64,000 nt of DNA from assembly GCA_964235495.1 (NCBI GenBank), contig CAXSAX010000004.1, forward strand, positions 56,617-120,616. Direction: 5' to 3'. The notes under the pieces were generated by a model, which saw only the letters and a program-made list of their open reading frames with translations, searched no databases and had not been told where the DNA came from. Of this stretch, positions 34,734 to 44,658 are shown piece by piece. Source of the DNA: LMUY01 sp964235495. Its GTDB lineage: Bacteria > Pseudomonadota > Alphaproteobacteria > Acetobacterales > Acetobacteraceae. The position numbers and the translations under genes are program-made. Position 1 is the first letter of the stretch, and every line of letters begins with the position of its first letter.

Positions 34734-35624
34734 GTGAAACGCCGCATCAGTTCGCAACATCGTCAGCAGGCTGCGGTCGTAGGCCTATGCGTAAGCCTCT
34801 TGCGCCGCCTCAGCCCCGTCGCGTCGTCAAATATAGGCGGCTTCGTAGCCCGCACGATCGGCCCGTGGCTTCCGGCGTCCCGCGTCGCTCTCAGCAACCT
34901 GGCTTTCGCAATGCCGGAGTTGAGCGCCGCGTCACGCAGGAGCGTGGTGCGGGGCGTCTGGGACAACCTCGGCCGAACAGCAGCCGAGCTTCCCCATCTC
35001 AAGAGGCTTCAGCGAACCGCTGCCGGACCTGGTTGGGAATGCGACGATGACTCCACGCTTGTTTGGCTGAGGAACCGCGGCGGGCCAGCGATCCTGTTCA
35101 CAGGGCACATCGCGAATTGGGAGATAGGCTTTCCTGTCGCCGCCTCCCTTGGACTGGACGTGTCATGGTTCTATCGCCCTGCATCCAACCTCCTCGTCGA
35201 TCAGGTGATCCAGGGACTGAGGCGCGACGCCGTCGGCCGCGAGCTGCAGATGTTCCCGAAGGGGGCGAGTGGGGCCAAAGCAGCGTTCAAGCACCTGCGG
35301 GATGGCGGGCTGCTCGGCATGCTCATCGACCAAAAGCTGAACGAAGGCATCCCGATCCCGCTCTTCGGCAGGCCCGCCATGACGGCGACGGCGCCGGCCG
35401 CGTTCGCGTTGCGGTTCGGCTGCCCTGTGATACCGATCCATGTCGTCAGGCTCGGGCCGGCGCGCTTCAGGGTGGTCTGCGAGCCGCCCATCAAGCATCC
35501 GACCACTGGAAACAGCCAGGCTGACGTGCACCAGATGACGACAACAATCAACGAGACGCTTGAGCGTTGGATTCGGGAGCAGCCGGAGGCGTGGCTGTGG
35601 CTGCACCGAAGGTGGCGGACGTGA
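34734..35624 (+). CDS. LpxL/HtrB-like lysophospholipid or lipid A acyltransferase
   Basis: 296 residues from GTG 34734, with AAAGGA about 7 bases upstream. The family catalytic motif H-x4-E is in ILFTGHIANWEIGFP near residue 125, with MFPKGASGAKAAFKHL, GLLGMLIDQKLNEGIPIPLFG and AAFALRFGCPVIPIHVVR downstream, matching the LpxL/LpxM order. Such enzymes add secondary acyl chains to lipid A or similar acceptors at the inner membrane. It is not in the lpx operon, and codon third positions are richer in A/T than in its neighbours. The 223-bp region upstream has no recognised feature. Confidence 0.85.
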   Translation: MKRRISSQHRQQAAVVGLCVSLLRRLSPVASSNIGGFVARTIGPWLPASRVALSNLAFAMPELSAASRRSVVRGVWDNLGRTAAELPHLKRLQRTAAGPGWECDDDSTLVWLRNRGGPAILFTGHIANWEIGFPVAASLGLDVSWFYRPASNLLVDQVIQGLRRDAVGRELQMFPKGASGAKAAFKHLRDGGLLGMLIDQKLNEGIPIPLFGRPAMTATAPAAFALRFGCPVIPIHVVRLGPARFRVVCEPPIKHPTTGNSQADVHQMTTTINETLERWIREQPEAWLWLHRRWRT

Positions 35625-35837
35625 TGCCCGGAACGCTCGCCGGCGCGGCTGCTTCGACCCGGCAGCCGATGACGTGAGCATGGCCCCATTGCGGAGGCCG
35701 CGGGGCTCCTCACGGTGCCGGTTCGAGAATGCGCTGCGCCGGGTCGGAGGCGCCGCCCGGCGTGACCCTTCGAGATGACAGCCGCAGGAGCAGCATCGAA
35801 CGGGCACTCGGGGTGCCAAGCTGGCCACCCAGCTGTA
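35625..35837. other. Gene-free stretch left of the MITE-like element
   Basis: Lies between the LpxL-like gene and the putative element, and together with the element forms a gene-free gap of about 447 bp. No convincing reading frame, RNA or promoter was recognised. The composition is less GC-rich than the core operons. Confidence 0.4.
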
Positions 35838-36072
35838 GCAGGCGGCTAAAAAAGGCCGAAGATACATCCCGAAGGGCTCTCCCTCCGTGGGCCTTCCAAT
35901 TGCCTGAAGCAGGCGATCGGAACGTTCGGCCCACTCCGCCCTGCACCCAAAAGGGTCACCTGTTGCAAGCGGGTCATCCCCTTTACCCCTGTGTCCAGAG
36001 GACGACTCTCCTCTGGTGGGGTTCGGGGCAAAGCCCTGATCCTTGGCTGTGCAGAGTTTTTCAGCAGCCTGT
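35838..36072. mobile_element. Possible 235-bp MITE-like or decayed IS end pair
   Basis: The left end CAGGCGGCTAAAAAA (35839-35853) and the reverse complement of the right end, CAGGCTGCTGAAAAA (36057-36071), match at 13 of 15 positions. A TA dinucleotide (or TAG) flanks both sides. The CAGGCTGCTGAAAAA motif resembles terminal repeats of some insertion sequences, recalled from general knowledge and not checked. The interior has no open frame of note but includes an 8-bp hairpin at 35995-36016. The cfa-like gene's stop codon lies on the right boundary. Confidence 0.4.
35995..36016. terminator. 8-bp perfect hairpin inside the MITE-like segment
   Basis: CCAGAGGA, a 6-base loop CGACTC, then TCCTCTGG. 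It lies 56 bp beyond the stop of the minus-strand methyltransferase gene and could serve as its transcription stop, or simply be internal structure of the mobile remnant. There is no T-tract. Confidence 0.35.
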
Positions 36073-36983
36073 TAGGCTTCTTTGACCCGGTCGAGACGGC
36101 GGAACGCGATTCGGCACAAGCCGATCCGCCGCTTCTTGAAGCCCACGATCGAGGTCCGGAAGTAATTCTCGAAGAATGCGTACAGGTCACGGCTTGAGGC
36201 CTGACGTTCCAGCTCTGGCCTGCAAGCCTTCAGCCGCCTGAACCATTCGCTCAGGGTCATGATGTAGTCGTCTGTTCCCGTCGTCATGCAAACAGGCTCG
36301 AACGTCGACCGCGAGGCCTCGAAGATCTCGGACATAAATGGCAGGTCCGACTCGGGAAACACGGTCAACGGCACGATCTCGTTCGCGTAACGGCGGTCGA
36401 TGTCGGCCCAGTAGATCGTTTGCAGCGAAAGCATCCCGCCAACCGACAACCAGCGCGCGGCCTTCTGGAAGAACCTCTGGTAAATCCGAACGCGTTGGCC
36501 CTGATCCATGCCAGGTTGGGCGAAATGCTCGAAGGCGCCAATGCTTATGATGGCGTCGAAGGGCTGGTCAGCCTCGAAAGTCTCGTAACTTGTCAGGTGG
36601 ACGCTGGTTCTTGGCAGATGCAGGCCCGTTATGAAGTCGAACTGGTCCTTGCTGAGAGTCAGGCCTGTTGCATGCAAAACGTTGCTTTGATGAACTGCCG
36701 TTCGGAGAAGCGCGCCCCATCCGCAACCGATGTCCAGCACGCGGCTGCCCTGCTTAACGTGTGCGGAATCCAAATGGTGATTGATCTTGTTCAGCTGCGC
36801 TTCCTCAAGCGAAGCAGCACGCCCGCCCGCTGTTTGCCAGCATGCAGCACTGTAAACCAGCAACTTATCCAGGAACAACGAATACACGTTGCGCCCGATA
36901 TCGTAGTGGTACGTGATGGCATCTTGCGACGCGCCAGAAAGAACCAGCTTTGAAGGTGCTATGGCTTGCTTTTCACTTGACAT
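36072..36983 (-). CDS. Cyclopropane-fatty-acyl-phospholipid synthase-like methyltransferase
   Basis: 303 residues. The SAM-binding motif VLDIGCGWGALLRTAV sits near residue 85, with LTLSKDQFDFI, FDAIISIGAFEHFAQPG and the C-terminal helical part with FFENYFRTSIVGFKKRRIG as in the CmaS/Cfa family (E. coli Cfa is 382 residues; this one lacks the N-terminal domain, like mycobacterial CmaA). It would methylenate or methylate unsaturated acyl chains. Many codons end in A or T, unlike the neighbourhood, which suggests recent transfer. The stop codon coincides with the edge of the putative mobile element, so the C terminus may be altered. Confidence 0.85.
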   Translation of the reverse strand: MSSEKQAIAPSKLVLSGASQDAITYHYDIGRNVYSLFLDKLLVYSAACWQTAGGRAASLEEAQLNKINHHLDSAHVKQGSRVLDIGCGWGALLRTAVHQSNVLHATGLTLSKDQFDFITGLHLPRTSVHLTSYETFEADQPFDAIISIGAFEHFAQPGMDQGQRVRIYQRFFQKAARWLSVGGMLSLQTIYWADIDRRYANEIVPLTVFPESDLPFMSEIFEASRSTFEPVCMTTGTDDYIMTLSEWFRRLKACRPELERQASSRDLYAFFENYFRTSIVGFKKRRIGLCRIAFRRLDRVKEA

Positions 36984-37291
36984 TCAAACGCATGCTCTCA
37001 CGGCCTCGATAGCGATCCATCAATTATCCTGAGTCAAGGCGACGGCTCAGGAGGGTCTGATAGAGACTTGGCCGAAATGCGACAAGGGCAGCAAAACGAG
37101 ACAGGCGGAGACGCGTGGGGGTCCGCACCCTTGCCGCCAAGCGGCGCAACGGCGCCAGTGCTGCCGCTGAGTCCATGCGCCCGATCATGCAGCGCGGCGC
37201 CGTGCCAACCTCGGCCGGGAAGGCCATGGCGGTTGCGGCCAGCGACGGCGCCGGCCAAGCTCAGCCGGCCCCGTCTCAGCCCCGTGCGGGC
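36984..37291. other. Intergenic region of about 308 bp without a recognised gene
   Basis: Located upstream of the methyltransferase gene and downstream of a small membrane-protein gene. The only structure noted is a 7-bp inverted repeat, TCCTGAG (37028-37034) and CTCAGGA (37046-37052), with an 11-base loop. Short frames are present on both strands but none has a plausible start site or a familiar product. Confidence 0.4.
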
Positions 37292-37684
37292 TCAGTCCCG
37301 TGCGAGCAGCCGCGCGAGCGGCCCCGAACCCTGCCCGGGGCCGCTGCGGGGTCTCTGGCTGGTCGAAAGCCCCAGCACGAGCTGCGCCAGGCCGTAGCCG
37401 GCGAGGATGGCGCGGGAGGCGGGCGGTTGCCGCCGCATCAGCAGGCCGGCGCCGAACAGCGCGAGACCCTCAGCGACGTCGAACGCCAAGTGGCGGCGCA
37501 TGGTCAGCCAACCGACCAGGCCGCCCTCGAAATCGGTCATCAGGAAGGCGGCGACCGGCACGGCGGTGGCCACGGCGGCGACGCGACGGGCCGGGCGGGA
37601 CAGCCCGCCGCCGATCGCCAGCCCGCCCAGCGTGATCGCCGCCGCGTAATCGAGCTGTCCGTGCAGCCGGGTCGAGAGGGCCAT
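37292..37684 (-). CDS. Small membrane protein, unknown function (130 aa)
   Basis: Starts at ATG 37684 (GGAG about 8 bases upstream). Four hydrophobic segments are visible at about residues 13-30, 35-50, 67-85 and 93-110, with a basic C-terminal tail. The segment LTMRRHLAFDVAEGLALFGAGLL recalls SPW-repeat-type and related small membrane families, but the match is weak. It is divergent from the aldehyde dehydrogenase gene. Function unknown. Confidence 0.65.
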   Translation of the reverse strand: MALSTRLHGQLDYAAAITLGGLAIGGGLSRPARRVAAVATAVPVAAFLMTDFEGGLVGWLTMRRHLAFDVAEGLALFGAGLLMRRQPPASRAILAGYGLAQLVLGLSTSQRPRSGPGQGSGPLARLLARD

Positions 37685-37748
37685 GGTGAACTCCGCTTGA
37701 GGGGAAGCGCACAGCCAACGGCCCAGCCGACGCAAGGATGCCCCGGCG

Positions 37749-37790
37749 CGCCTGCGGCGGCGACAGCTGCGGCACGCCTGCGGCGGTGAC
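37749..37790. promoter_or_regulatory. Paired 16-bp direct repeats in a divergent promoter region
   Basis: CGCCTGCGGCGGCGAC (37749-37764) and CGCCTGCGGCGGTGAC (37775-37790) differ at one base and start 26 bp apart. They lie in the 211-bp gap between the small membrane protein and the aldehyde dehydrogenase operon, about 105-147 bp before the dehydrogenase start. They could be tandem sites for an activator or repressor, or chance GC-rich repetition. Confidence 0.4.
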
Positions 37791-37895
37791 GATTGCATTG
37801 AGCGGCGGTCAAGAGGCGTGCTAGGTCTTGGGGCACGACCGGATGCAGCGAGCCGGCCGCACGTCCGCCTGCAAGCAAAATCAGGGAGAGACCGA

Positions 37896-39416
<1,521 letters not shown>

Positions 39417-39486
39417 GAAGCGCAAGGCGGCGAGGAAGCGAGGGGCGGCGGGCACATGCCCGCCGCCCCCACTGGGAGGAAACGAG

Positions 39487-39870
39487 ATGGTCGAACGCGT
39501 GCTGGTGACGCCGGCCGCCATGGCGGTGCTGGCCAAGCTGCGGGCACTGCACGGCCCGGTGATGTTCCACCAGTCCGGCGGCTGCTGCGATGGCAACTCG
39601 CCTATGTGTTACCCGGCGGGCGAGTTCCGCGTCGGCGCGCAGGACGTGCGCTTAGGCACCATCGACGGCGCGGCGTTCTACATGGGCGCCGCGCAGTTCG
39701 AATACTGGGAGCACACCCAGCTCATCATCGACGTGGTGCCGGGCCGCGGCTCCGGCTTCTCGCTCGAAGCCCCTGAAGGCGTGCGCTTTCTGACTCGCAG
39801 CCGCGTGTTCACCGACGAGGAATCGGCGGCGCTGCATGGCGAAGGGTCGCCAGCCCGCGGCGACGCATGA
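39487..39870 (+). CDS. DUF779 protein linked to aldehyde dehydrogenase
   Basis: 127 residues with GGGAGGAAACGAG before ATG 39487. The family hallmark HQSGGCCDGNSPMCYPAGEF is at residues 28-47, with three Cys that could bind a metal or cluster. DUF779 genes are commonly found immediately after ExaC/AldB-type dehydrogenase genes, as here; a maturation or regulatory role has been suggested by context but is not established. It is followed 89 bp later by an alcohol dehydrogenase. Confidence 0.85.
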   Translation: MVERVLVTPAAMAVLAKLRALHGPVMFHQSGGCCDGNSPMCYPAGEFRVGAQDVRLGTIDGAAFYMGAAQFEYWEHTQLIIDVVPGRGSGFSLEAPEGVRFLTRSRVFTDEESAALHGEGSPARGDA

Positions 39871-39959
39871 GGGTGCGATCCTCGCAGTCTTGAACAGCCT
39901 GCCACGGAACCGGACCCTGGCGCGGCGTTGGGCACGCAGGTCTTGCCCGAGGAGCCGCC

Positions 39960-41054
39960 ATGATCAAAGCCAACGGATACGCCGCCCAACATTCTTTCAG
40001 CAACCTGAAGCCGATCGAGTTCGAGCGCGAGGAGGCCGGCCCGCGCGAGGTCGAAATCGAGGTGATGTACTGCGGCGTCTGCCACTCGGACATCCACCAA
40101 GTAAAGAACGAGTGGTCCAACACGGTGTATCCCTGCATGCCGGGCCACGAGGTGATCGGCCGCGTGACCAAGGCCGGCCCAGGCGTCACCCGGCACAAGG
40201 CGGGCGACTTGGTGGGCGTCGGCTGCATGATCGAGAGCTGCCGTCATTGTGAGCCCTGTGAGGCCGGCGACCAAAACTACTGCGAAGGCCCCAACAGCTG
40301 GCTGGCCACCTATAACGGCCCCATGATGCCGGCGAAGATGTCGCCCACGGGCGAGAACATGTACGGCCGCGACAACACATACGGCGGCTACTCGAACGTC
40401 ATGGTCGTGAACGAGGACTTCGTGCTCAAGGTGCCGGCCAAGCTGAAGCCGGAGGTTGCGGCGCCGATCCTGTGCGCCGGCGTCACCACCTACTCGCCGC
40501 TCAAGCACTGGGGCGTGAAGCCGGGTGACAAGGTGGGCATCATCGGCTTCGGCGGCCTGGGCGACATGGCGGCCAAGCTGGCCCGCGCGATGGGAGCCGA
40601 GGTGACGCTGTTCACCACCACCAAGGAGAAGCTGGAGGAGGCGGCCCGCCTAGGGGCCACGGGCGTGCTGGAGAGCGACACGGAGGCGATGGGCAAGCTG
40701 AAGTCCAGCTTCGACTTCATGCTCTCCACCATCCCGGAGAAGCACGACCTCAATCCCTTCGTGCCGTTGCTGAAGCGGGACTGCACGATCTGCGTGGTGG
40801 GCGCGCTGGAGGCGATGGCCGCGCTGAACAACATGCAGGTGGCGTCGCACCGCAAGAGCGTTGCCGGGTCGCTGATCGGCAACCTGGCCGACACGCAGGA
40901 GGTGCTGGACTTCTGCGCCGAGCACGGGATCGGGCCGGACATCCAGCTCATCGCGATCCAGGACGTGAACGACGCCTACAAGAAGGTGGAGAAGGGCGAT
41001 GCCCGGTTCCGTTACGTGATTGACATGTCCAGCCTGAAGCAAGAGGCTGCCTAG
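39960..41054 (+). CDS. Zinc-dependent NAD(P) alcohol dehydrogenase (CAD/YahK-like)
   Basis: 364 residues, ATG after AGGAGCC. MDR family motifs: YCGVCHSDIHQVKNEW (catalytic zinc Cys), PCMPGHEVIGRV (His-Glu), the four structural-zinc Cys in CRHCEPCEAGDQNYC, and the Rossmann VGIIGFGGLGDMAAKLARA. This is the cinnamyl-alcohol/YahK branch that reduces aldehydes or oxidises alcohols with NADP. Coupled with the ALDH and DUF779 genes upstream it probably completes alcohol-aldehyde interconversion; the physiological direction is not decidable here. Confidence 0.93.
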   Translation: MIKANGYAAQHSFSNLKPIEFEREEAGPREVEIEVMYCGVCHSDIHQVKNEWSNTVYPCMPGHEVIGRVTKAGPGVTRHKAGDLVGVGCMIESCRHCEPCEAGDQNYCEGPNSWLATYNGPMMPAKMSPTGENMYGRDNTYGGYSNVMVVNEDFVLKVPAKLKPEVAAPILCAGVTTYSPLKHWGVKPGDKVGIIGFGGLGDMAAKLARAMGAEVTLFTTTKEKLEEAARLGATGVLESDTEAMGKLKSSFDFMLSTIPEKHDLNPFVPLLKRDCTICVVGALEAMAALNNMQVASHRKSVAGSLIGNLADTQEVLDFCAEHGIGPDIQLIAIQDVNDAYKKVEKGDARFRYVIDMSSLKQEAA

Positions 41055-41126
41055 GGCCGGCGGTGGCGAAGGCGGGGCCGCGGCGGGCGGCTCCGGGCCG
41101 TGGCGGCCGAGGTGGGGACCAGGGTC

Positions 41127-41723
41127 ATGGCGCTCAAGACGCTGCGCGACGTGTCGGGCCTGGGCACGCAGCCGCCCGCCCTGGGCGGGGCGGCGCTGGT
41201 GATGGTGGATTGCCAGGACACCTACCGCGAAGGCGTCATGCAACTCGCCGGCGTCGAGCCTGCGCTGCGGCAGGCGCAACGCCTGCTGGCGCGCGCCCGC
41301 TCGGCCGGCGTGCCGGTGTTCCACGTCCGGCACGATGCTGGCGCCGGGTCGCCGTACGACCTGGCGGACCGTCTCGGCCAGATCAGCGCCGAGGTCGCGC
41401 CGGCGGAGGGCGAGGCGGTCGTCACCAAGCGGTTCCCCAACGCGTTCGTGCAGACGGAGCTGGAGCAGCGGTTGCGCGCGGCCGGCGTCACGGACGTGAT
41501 CCTGGCCGGCTTCATGACCCATATGTGCATCAGCTCGACGGCCCGGGGCGCCTTCAGCCTGGGCTTCCGGCCGACCGTGGTGGCCGCCGCCACCGCCACG
41601 CGCGACCTGCCCGGGGCGGATGGCGCGGTGGTGCCGGCGGCGGCGATGCAGGCCGCCAGCCTGGCCGGGCTGCGCGACCTGTTCGCCGTCGTGGTGGAGT
41701 CGGCGGACGACGTCCCCGGCTGA
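41127..41723 (+). CDS. Isochorismatase-family cysteine hydrolase
   Basis: About 198 residues from ATG 41127; GTG 41100 is an alternative start. The catalytic triad is visible: Asp in ALVMVDCQDTY, Lys in AVVTKRFPNAF, Cys in GFMTHMCISSTARGAF, where the cis-peptide position before the Thr-His-Met-Cys motif is also typical. Members hydrolyse amides or vinyl ethers (nicotinamidase, ureidomalonase and similar). The precise substrate is unknown. It lies 72 bp after the alcohol dehydrogenase, possibly in the same transcript. Confidence 0.88.
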   Translation: MALKTLRDVSGLGTQPPALGGAALVMVDCQDTYREGVMQLAGVEPALRQAQRLLARARSAGVPVFHVRHDAGAGSPYDLADRLGQISAEVAPAEGEAVVTKRFPNAFVQTELEQRLRAAGVTDVILAGFMTHMCISSTARGAFSLGFRPTVVAAATATRDLPGADGAVVPAAAMQAASLAGLRDLFAVVVESADDVPG

Positions 41724-41960
41724 CGCCGGGCTTGGCCGCACTGGCGCAGGCGCAGCGCCGTGCCCATCCGGCGACACTTAAAAAAAATTGCGGTCCGGCT
41801 CGCGGTTGCGTGGGCTTGCCGCATGTGGCTTACTTGAGTTTCGTGAGCAGCTTGGAGGCAATCCCTACCAGGCTGCCCGAACGACGCGCTTCAAGTGACG
41901 GCTGAGTCGCCGGCATTTCCCTGTTCAAATACGGCCACGCAGACCGGAGACTTGCACAGC

Positions 41961-43226
41961 ATGACGCGACGTCGGACTTCCCCACCCGCCGCAAGCTTCC
42001 TGCCCGGGGCCGTTCGCGCGGCCCTGTGCCTGGGCACGGCAGGCCTGCTATCGGCCTGTGCGGGCGGTCAGCACATCAGCGCCACGCAGGAAGCAGCCCA
42101 ATACGAGGAGCATGCCCACCGCACCTACAACGCGCCGGGTTCGACGGTGGACCCGTGGGGTCCCTACATCCACGAGGCCTCCGACCGCTACGACGTGCCG
42201 GAGCGTTGGATTCGCGAGGTCATGCGGGTCGAGTCGGGCGGGCACACCGAGCGCAACGGCGTCCCCATCACGTCCGGCGCCGGGGCGATGGGCCTGATGC
42301 AGGTGATGCCGGCCACCTACGACGAGTTGCGCGGCCGCTACGATCTTGGCGACGACCCCTACGATCCGCACAACAGCATCCTGGCCGGCACCGCCTACAT
42401 CCGCGAGCTGTATGACTTGTATGGCTCCCCCGGGTTCCTCGCCGCCTACAATGGCGGCCCGGGCCGCCTGGACGACTATCTGACCCGCAACCGCGCCCTG
42501 CCCGACGAAACCCGGCGCTATGTGGGCAAGATCGGCCCCTACATCACCGACAGCTTCCCCAACCGCCGCTCCACCGCCGAGACCTACGCGATGAACTCGC
42601 TGCCGGCGAACATCCCCGCCGGGCCGCGCTACAGCGCGCCCGCCGCCCCGGCGCCCGCCTCCGCCCCGGTGGAGGTCGCCTATGCGCCCGAGGCCGAGAC
42701 GCCCTACGAGCCGCCGGCCCGCAAGGCGGCCGCACCGGCTCCGAGCTACACGCCCGCCCCGATGCCCTACGTCGAGGAAGTCGCCCCGCTTCCCGTGCCG
42801 CCGCGCCCGACCCCGCCGGTGCAGGTCGCCTCCCTGCCGCAGCCACCGGCCTACGTGGCACCCGTGCAGACGGCCTCTGGCTACGGCGCGGCGCCTGCGC
42901 ATCGCGAATCCGGCTTCCACCTGGTGTCGCCGGCGACGGCGGCCCCCGTTCCCGCCTATCGCGGCACGCCGGGCCAGTGGGCGATCCAGGTGGGCGCGTT
43001 CGGCAACGAGGGCTTGGCCAGGATCGCGGTCGGCACGGCGCGCGAGCAGGCCGGCACCGTGCTGTCCGGCGCGCGCCCCGCGGTGGCCGGAGTACGGGAG
43101 CCGCACGGCAAGCTGTACCGCGCCCGGCTGGAAGGCCTCTCGCGCGACTCCGCCATGCAGGCCTGCGAGCGCCTGAGCCGCAGCCGCACCACCTGCATCG
43201 TGCTGTCGCCGGACGCGCAGTCCTAG
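41961..43226 (+). CDS. Lytic transglycosylase lipoprotein with C-terminal SPOR domain
   Basis: About 421 residues from ATG 41961. A lipobox (LLSACAGG, Cys near residue 32) is followed by an SLT domain at about residues 65-190: IREVMRVESGG with the catalytic Glu, SGAGAMGLMQVMPATYDELR, and AGTAYIRELYDLYGSPGFLAAYNGGPGR. A long Pro/Ala-rich linker precedes the SPOR domain (GQWAIQVGAFGNEGLARIAV to the end), which binds denuded septal peptidoglycan. It probably trims glycan strands at division sites from the outer membrane. It is preceded by a 237-bp gap holding an 8-A run at 41780-41787. Confidence 0.92.
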   Translation: MTRRRTSPPAASFLPGAVRAALCLGTAGLLSACAGGQHISATQEAAQYEEHAHRTYNAPGSTVDPWGPYIHEASDRYDVPERWIREVMRVESGGHTERNGVPITSGAGAMGLMQVMPATYDELRGRYDLGDDPYDPHNSILAGTAYIRELYDLYGSPGFLAAYNGGPGRLDDYLTRNRALPDETRRYVGKIGPYITDSFPNRRSTAETYAMNSLPANIPAGPRYSAPAAPAPASAPVEVAYAPEAETPYEPPARKAAAPAPSYTPAPMPYVEEVAPLPVPPRPTPPVQVASLPQPPAYVAPVQTASGYGAAPAHRESGFHLVSPATAAPVPAYRGTPGQWAIQVGAFGNEGLARIAVGTAREQAGTVLSGARPAVAGVREPHGKLYRARLEGLSRDSAMQACERLSRSRTTCIVLSPDAQS

Positions 43227-43289
43227 CGAGACCCCCGCAGCCAGGCCGCCCCTTGCCTCCCGGTCCGCCAGGCGGCAGGGTGCTTCGAT

Positions 43290-43988
43290 GTGTCGGACAA
43301 GACGACCGTGATCGACAAGCGTGTCGCCACCCTCGCCGCCGCGCTGGACGGGGTGGCGGACGGGGCGACCATCCTGGTCGGCGGCTTTGGCGCGGTGGGG
43401 CAGCCCAACCACCTAATCGACGCGCTGATTGAGCAGGGTGCGTCCGACTTGGTCGTGGTGGCGAACAACTCGGGCGTGGCGGAGTTCGGCCTGGCTAAGC
43501 TGATGCAGCTCGGCCGGGTCCGCCGGCTCATCTGCTCCTATCCCCGCTCCAAGGGCTCCGTCGTGTTCGAGGCGCTGTACCAGGCGGGCCGGATCGAGCT
43601 GGAGCTGGTGCCGCAGGGCACGCTGGCCGAGCGCATGCGCGCCGCCGGGGCCGGCATCCCCGCCTTCTACACGCCCACCGCGTTCGGCACCAAGCTGGCC
43701 GAGGGCAAGCCGGTGGCCGAGATCGGCGGGCGGCCCTGCGTGCTGGAATACGCGCTGCACGGCGACGTGGCCTTGATCGAGGCCTGGCAGGGCGACCGCT
43801 GGGGCAACCTCACCTACCGGGCCAGCGGCCGCAACTTCAACCCGGTGATGGCCACGGCCGCCACCCTGACGGTGGCGCAGGTGCAGCACGTGGTGGAGCT
43901 GGGCGCGCTGCCGCCGGAAGGCGTGGTGACGCCGGGCCTCTACGTCGATCGCCTGGTCCACGTGCCGCATGAGGGGCCGCGAGGCTGA
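43290..43988 (+). CDS. 3-oxoacid CoA-transferase, subunit A
   Basis: 232 residues from GTG 43290. Family motifs: GATILVGGFGAVGQPNHLIDAL (CoA-binding GGFG), FVVVANNSG-like DLVVVANNSG, AGAGIPAFYTPTAFGTKLAEGK and GDVALIEAWQGDRWGNLTY. The subunit forms a heteromer with the product of the next gene and moves CoA between succinyl-CoA and a 3-oxoacid. The gene ends 10 bases before the subunit B start. The acceptor (acetoacetate or 3-oxoadipate) is not determined by sequence. Confidence 0.92.
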   Translation: MSDKTTVIDKRVATLAAALDGVADGATILVGGFGAVGQPNHLIDALIEQGASDLVVVANNSGVAEFGLAKLMQLGRVRRLICSYPRSKGSVVFEALYQAGRIELELVPQGTLAERMRAAGAGIPAFYTPTAFGTKLAEGKPVAEIGGRPCVLEYALHGDVALIEAWQGDRWGNLTYRASGRNFNPVMATAATLTVAQVQHVVELGALPPEGVVTPGLYVDRLVHVPHEGPRG

Positions 43989-43998
43989 AGGAGACGCC

Positions 43999-44658
43999 GT
44001 GACCGTGCAGGAACGCGACCGCGTGGCCATGGCAGCCCGCGTGGCGGTGGACATTCCGGAAGGCTGGTGGGTCAACCTCGGCATCGGCATCCCCGTCCTG
44101 GTGGCGGACCATGTGCCGGCCGAGCGGGAGGTGATCTTCCATTCGGAGAACGGCGTGCTCGGCATGGGGCCCGCGCCGCCGCCGGACCAGGCGGACCCCT
44201 GGCTCATCAACGCCGGCAAGACCCACGTGACATTGCGTCCCGGCGGCTGCTTCGTGCACCAGGCCGACAGCTTCGCGCTGATCCGCGGCGGCCACCTGGA
44301 CCTCTGCGTGCTGGGCGCGTTCGAAGTGGCGGAGAACGGCGACATCGCCAACTGGTCGCGCTCCGACAACGACTTCGCCCCCGCGGTCGGCGGCGCCATG
44401 GACCTTGCGGTGGGGGCGAAGCGGCTATGGGCGGTGATGGAGCACACCACCAAGTCGGGTGCGCCGCGACTGGTCGGCCGCTGCGGCTATCCGCTGACGG
44501 CGCTGGCGGCGGTGAGCCGGGTCTACACCAACCTGGCCGTGCTGGACGTGACCGAGCACGGCTTCAGCGTGGTGGATATCGTGCCGGGACTGGACTTCGA
44601 GGGACTGCAGGCGCGGACCGGGGCGGTCCTGCACCGGGAAGGCGGGGCCGCGCGTTAG
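43999..44658 (+). CDS. 3-oxoacid CoA-transferase, subunit B
   Basis: 219 residues from GTG 43999, with GAAGGAGA 6 bases upstream, which decides the start over an upstream in-frame codon. Motifs: NLGIGIPVLVADHV, FHSENGVLGMGPAPPP with the catalytic Glu that forms the CoA thioester, GGHLDLCVLGAFEVAENGDIANW and GAMDLAVGAKRLWAVMEHTTK. It pairs with subunit A to give ketone-body or beta-ketoadipate utilisation. Its stop codon overlaps the stop of the convergent hypothetical gene (TTAG). Confidence 0.93.
   Translation: MTVQERDRVAMAARVAVDIPEGWWVNLGIGIPVLVADHVPAEREVIFHSENGVLGMGPAPPPDQADPWLINAGKTHVTLRPGGCFVHQADSFALIRGGHLDLCVLGAFEVAENGDIANWSRSDNDFAPAVGGAMDLAVGAKRLWAVMEHTTKSGAPRLVGRCGYPLTALAAVSRVYTNLAVLDVTEHGFSVVDIVPGLDFEGLQARTGAVLHREGGAAR

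Noticed and set aside
37024..37258. Short Arg-rich minus-strand frames in the gap between the cfa-like gene and the small membrane protein
   Set aside because: No ribosome-binding site, no recognised domain, and different frames give equally good products.
37825..37860. Sigma-54-like promoter (GGGCACG then ATGC) before the aldehyde dehydrogenase
   Set aside because: The GG to GC distance is 11 bases between elements instead of 10, so the spacing does not fit -24/-12.
41780..41787. A-tract of eight after the isochorismatase gene, possible terminator
   Set aside because: An intrinsic terminator on the plus strand needs T after a hairpin; here A's follow and no adjacent stem is seen. It may just be a promoter UP-like stretch.
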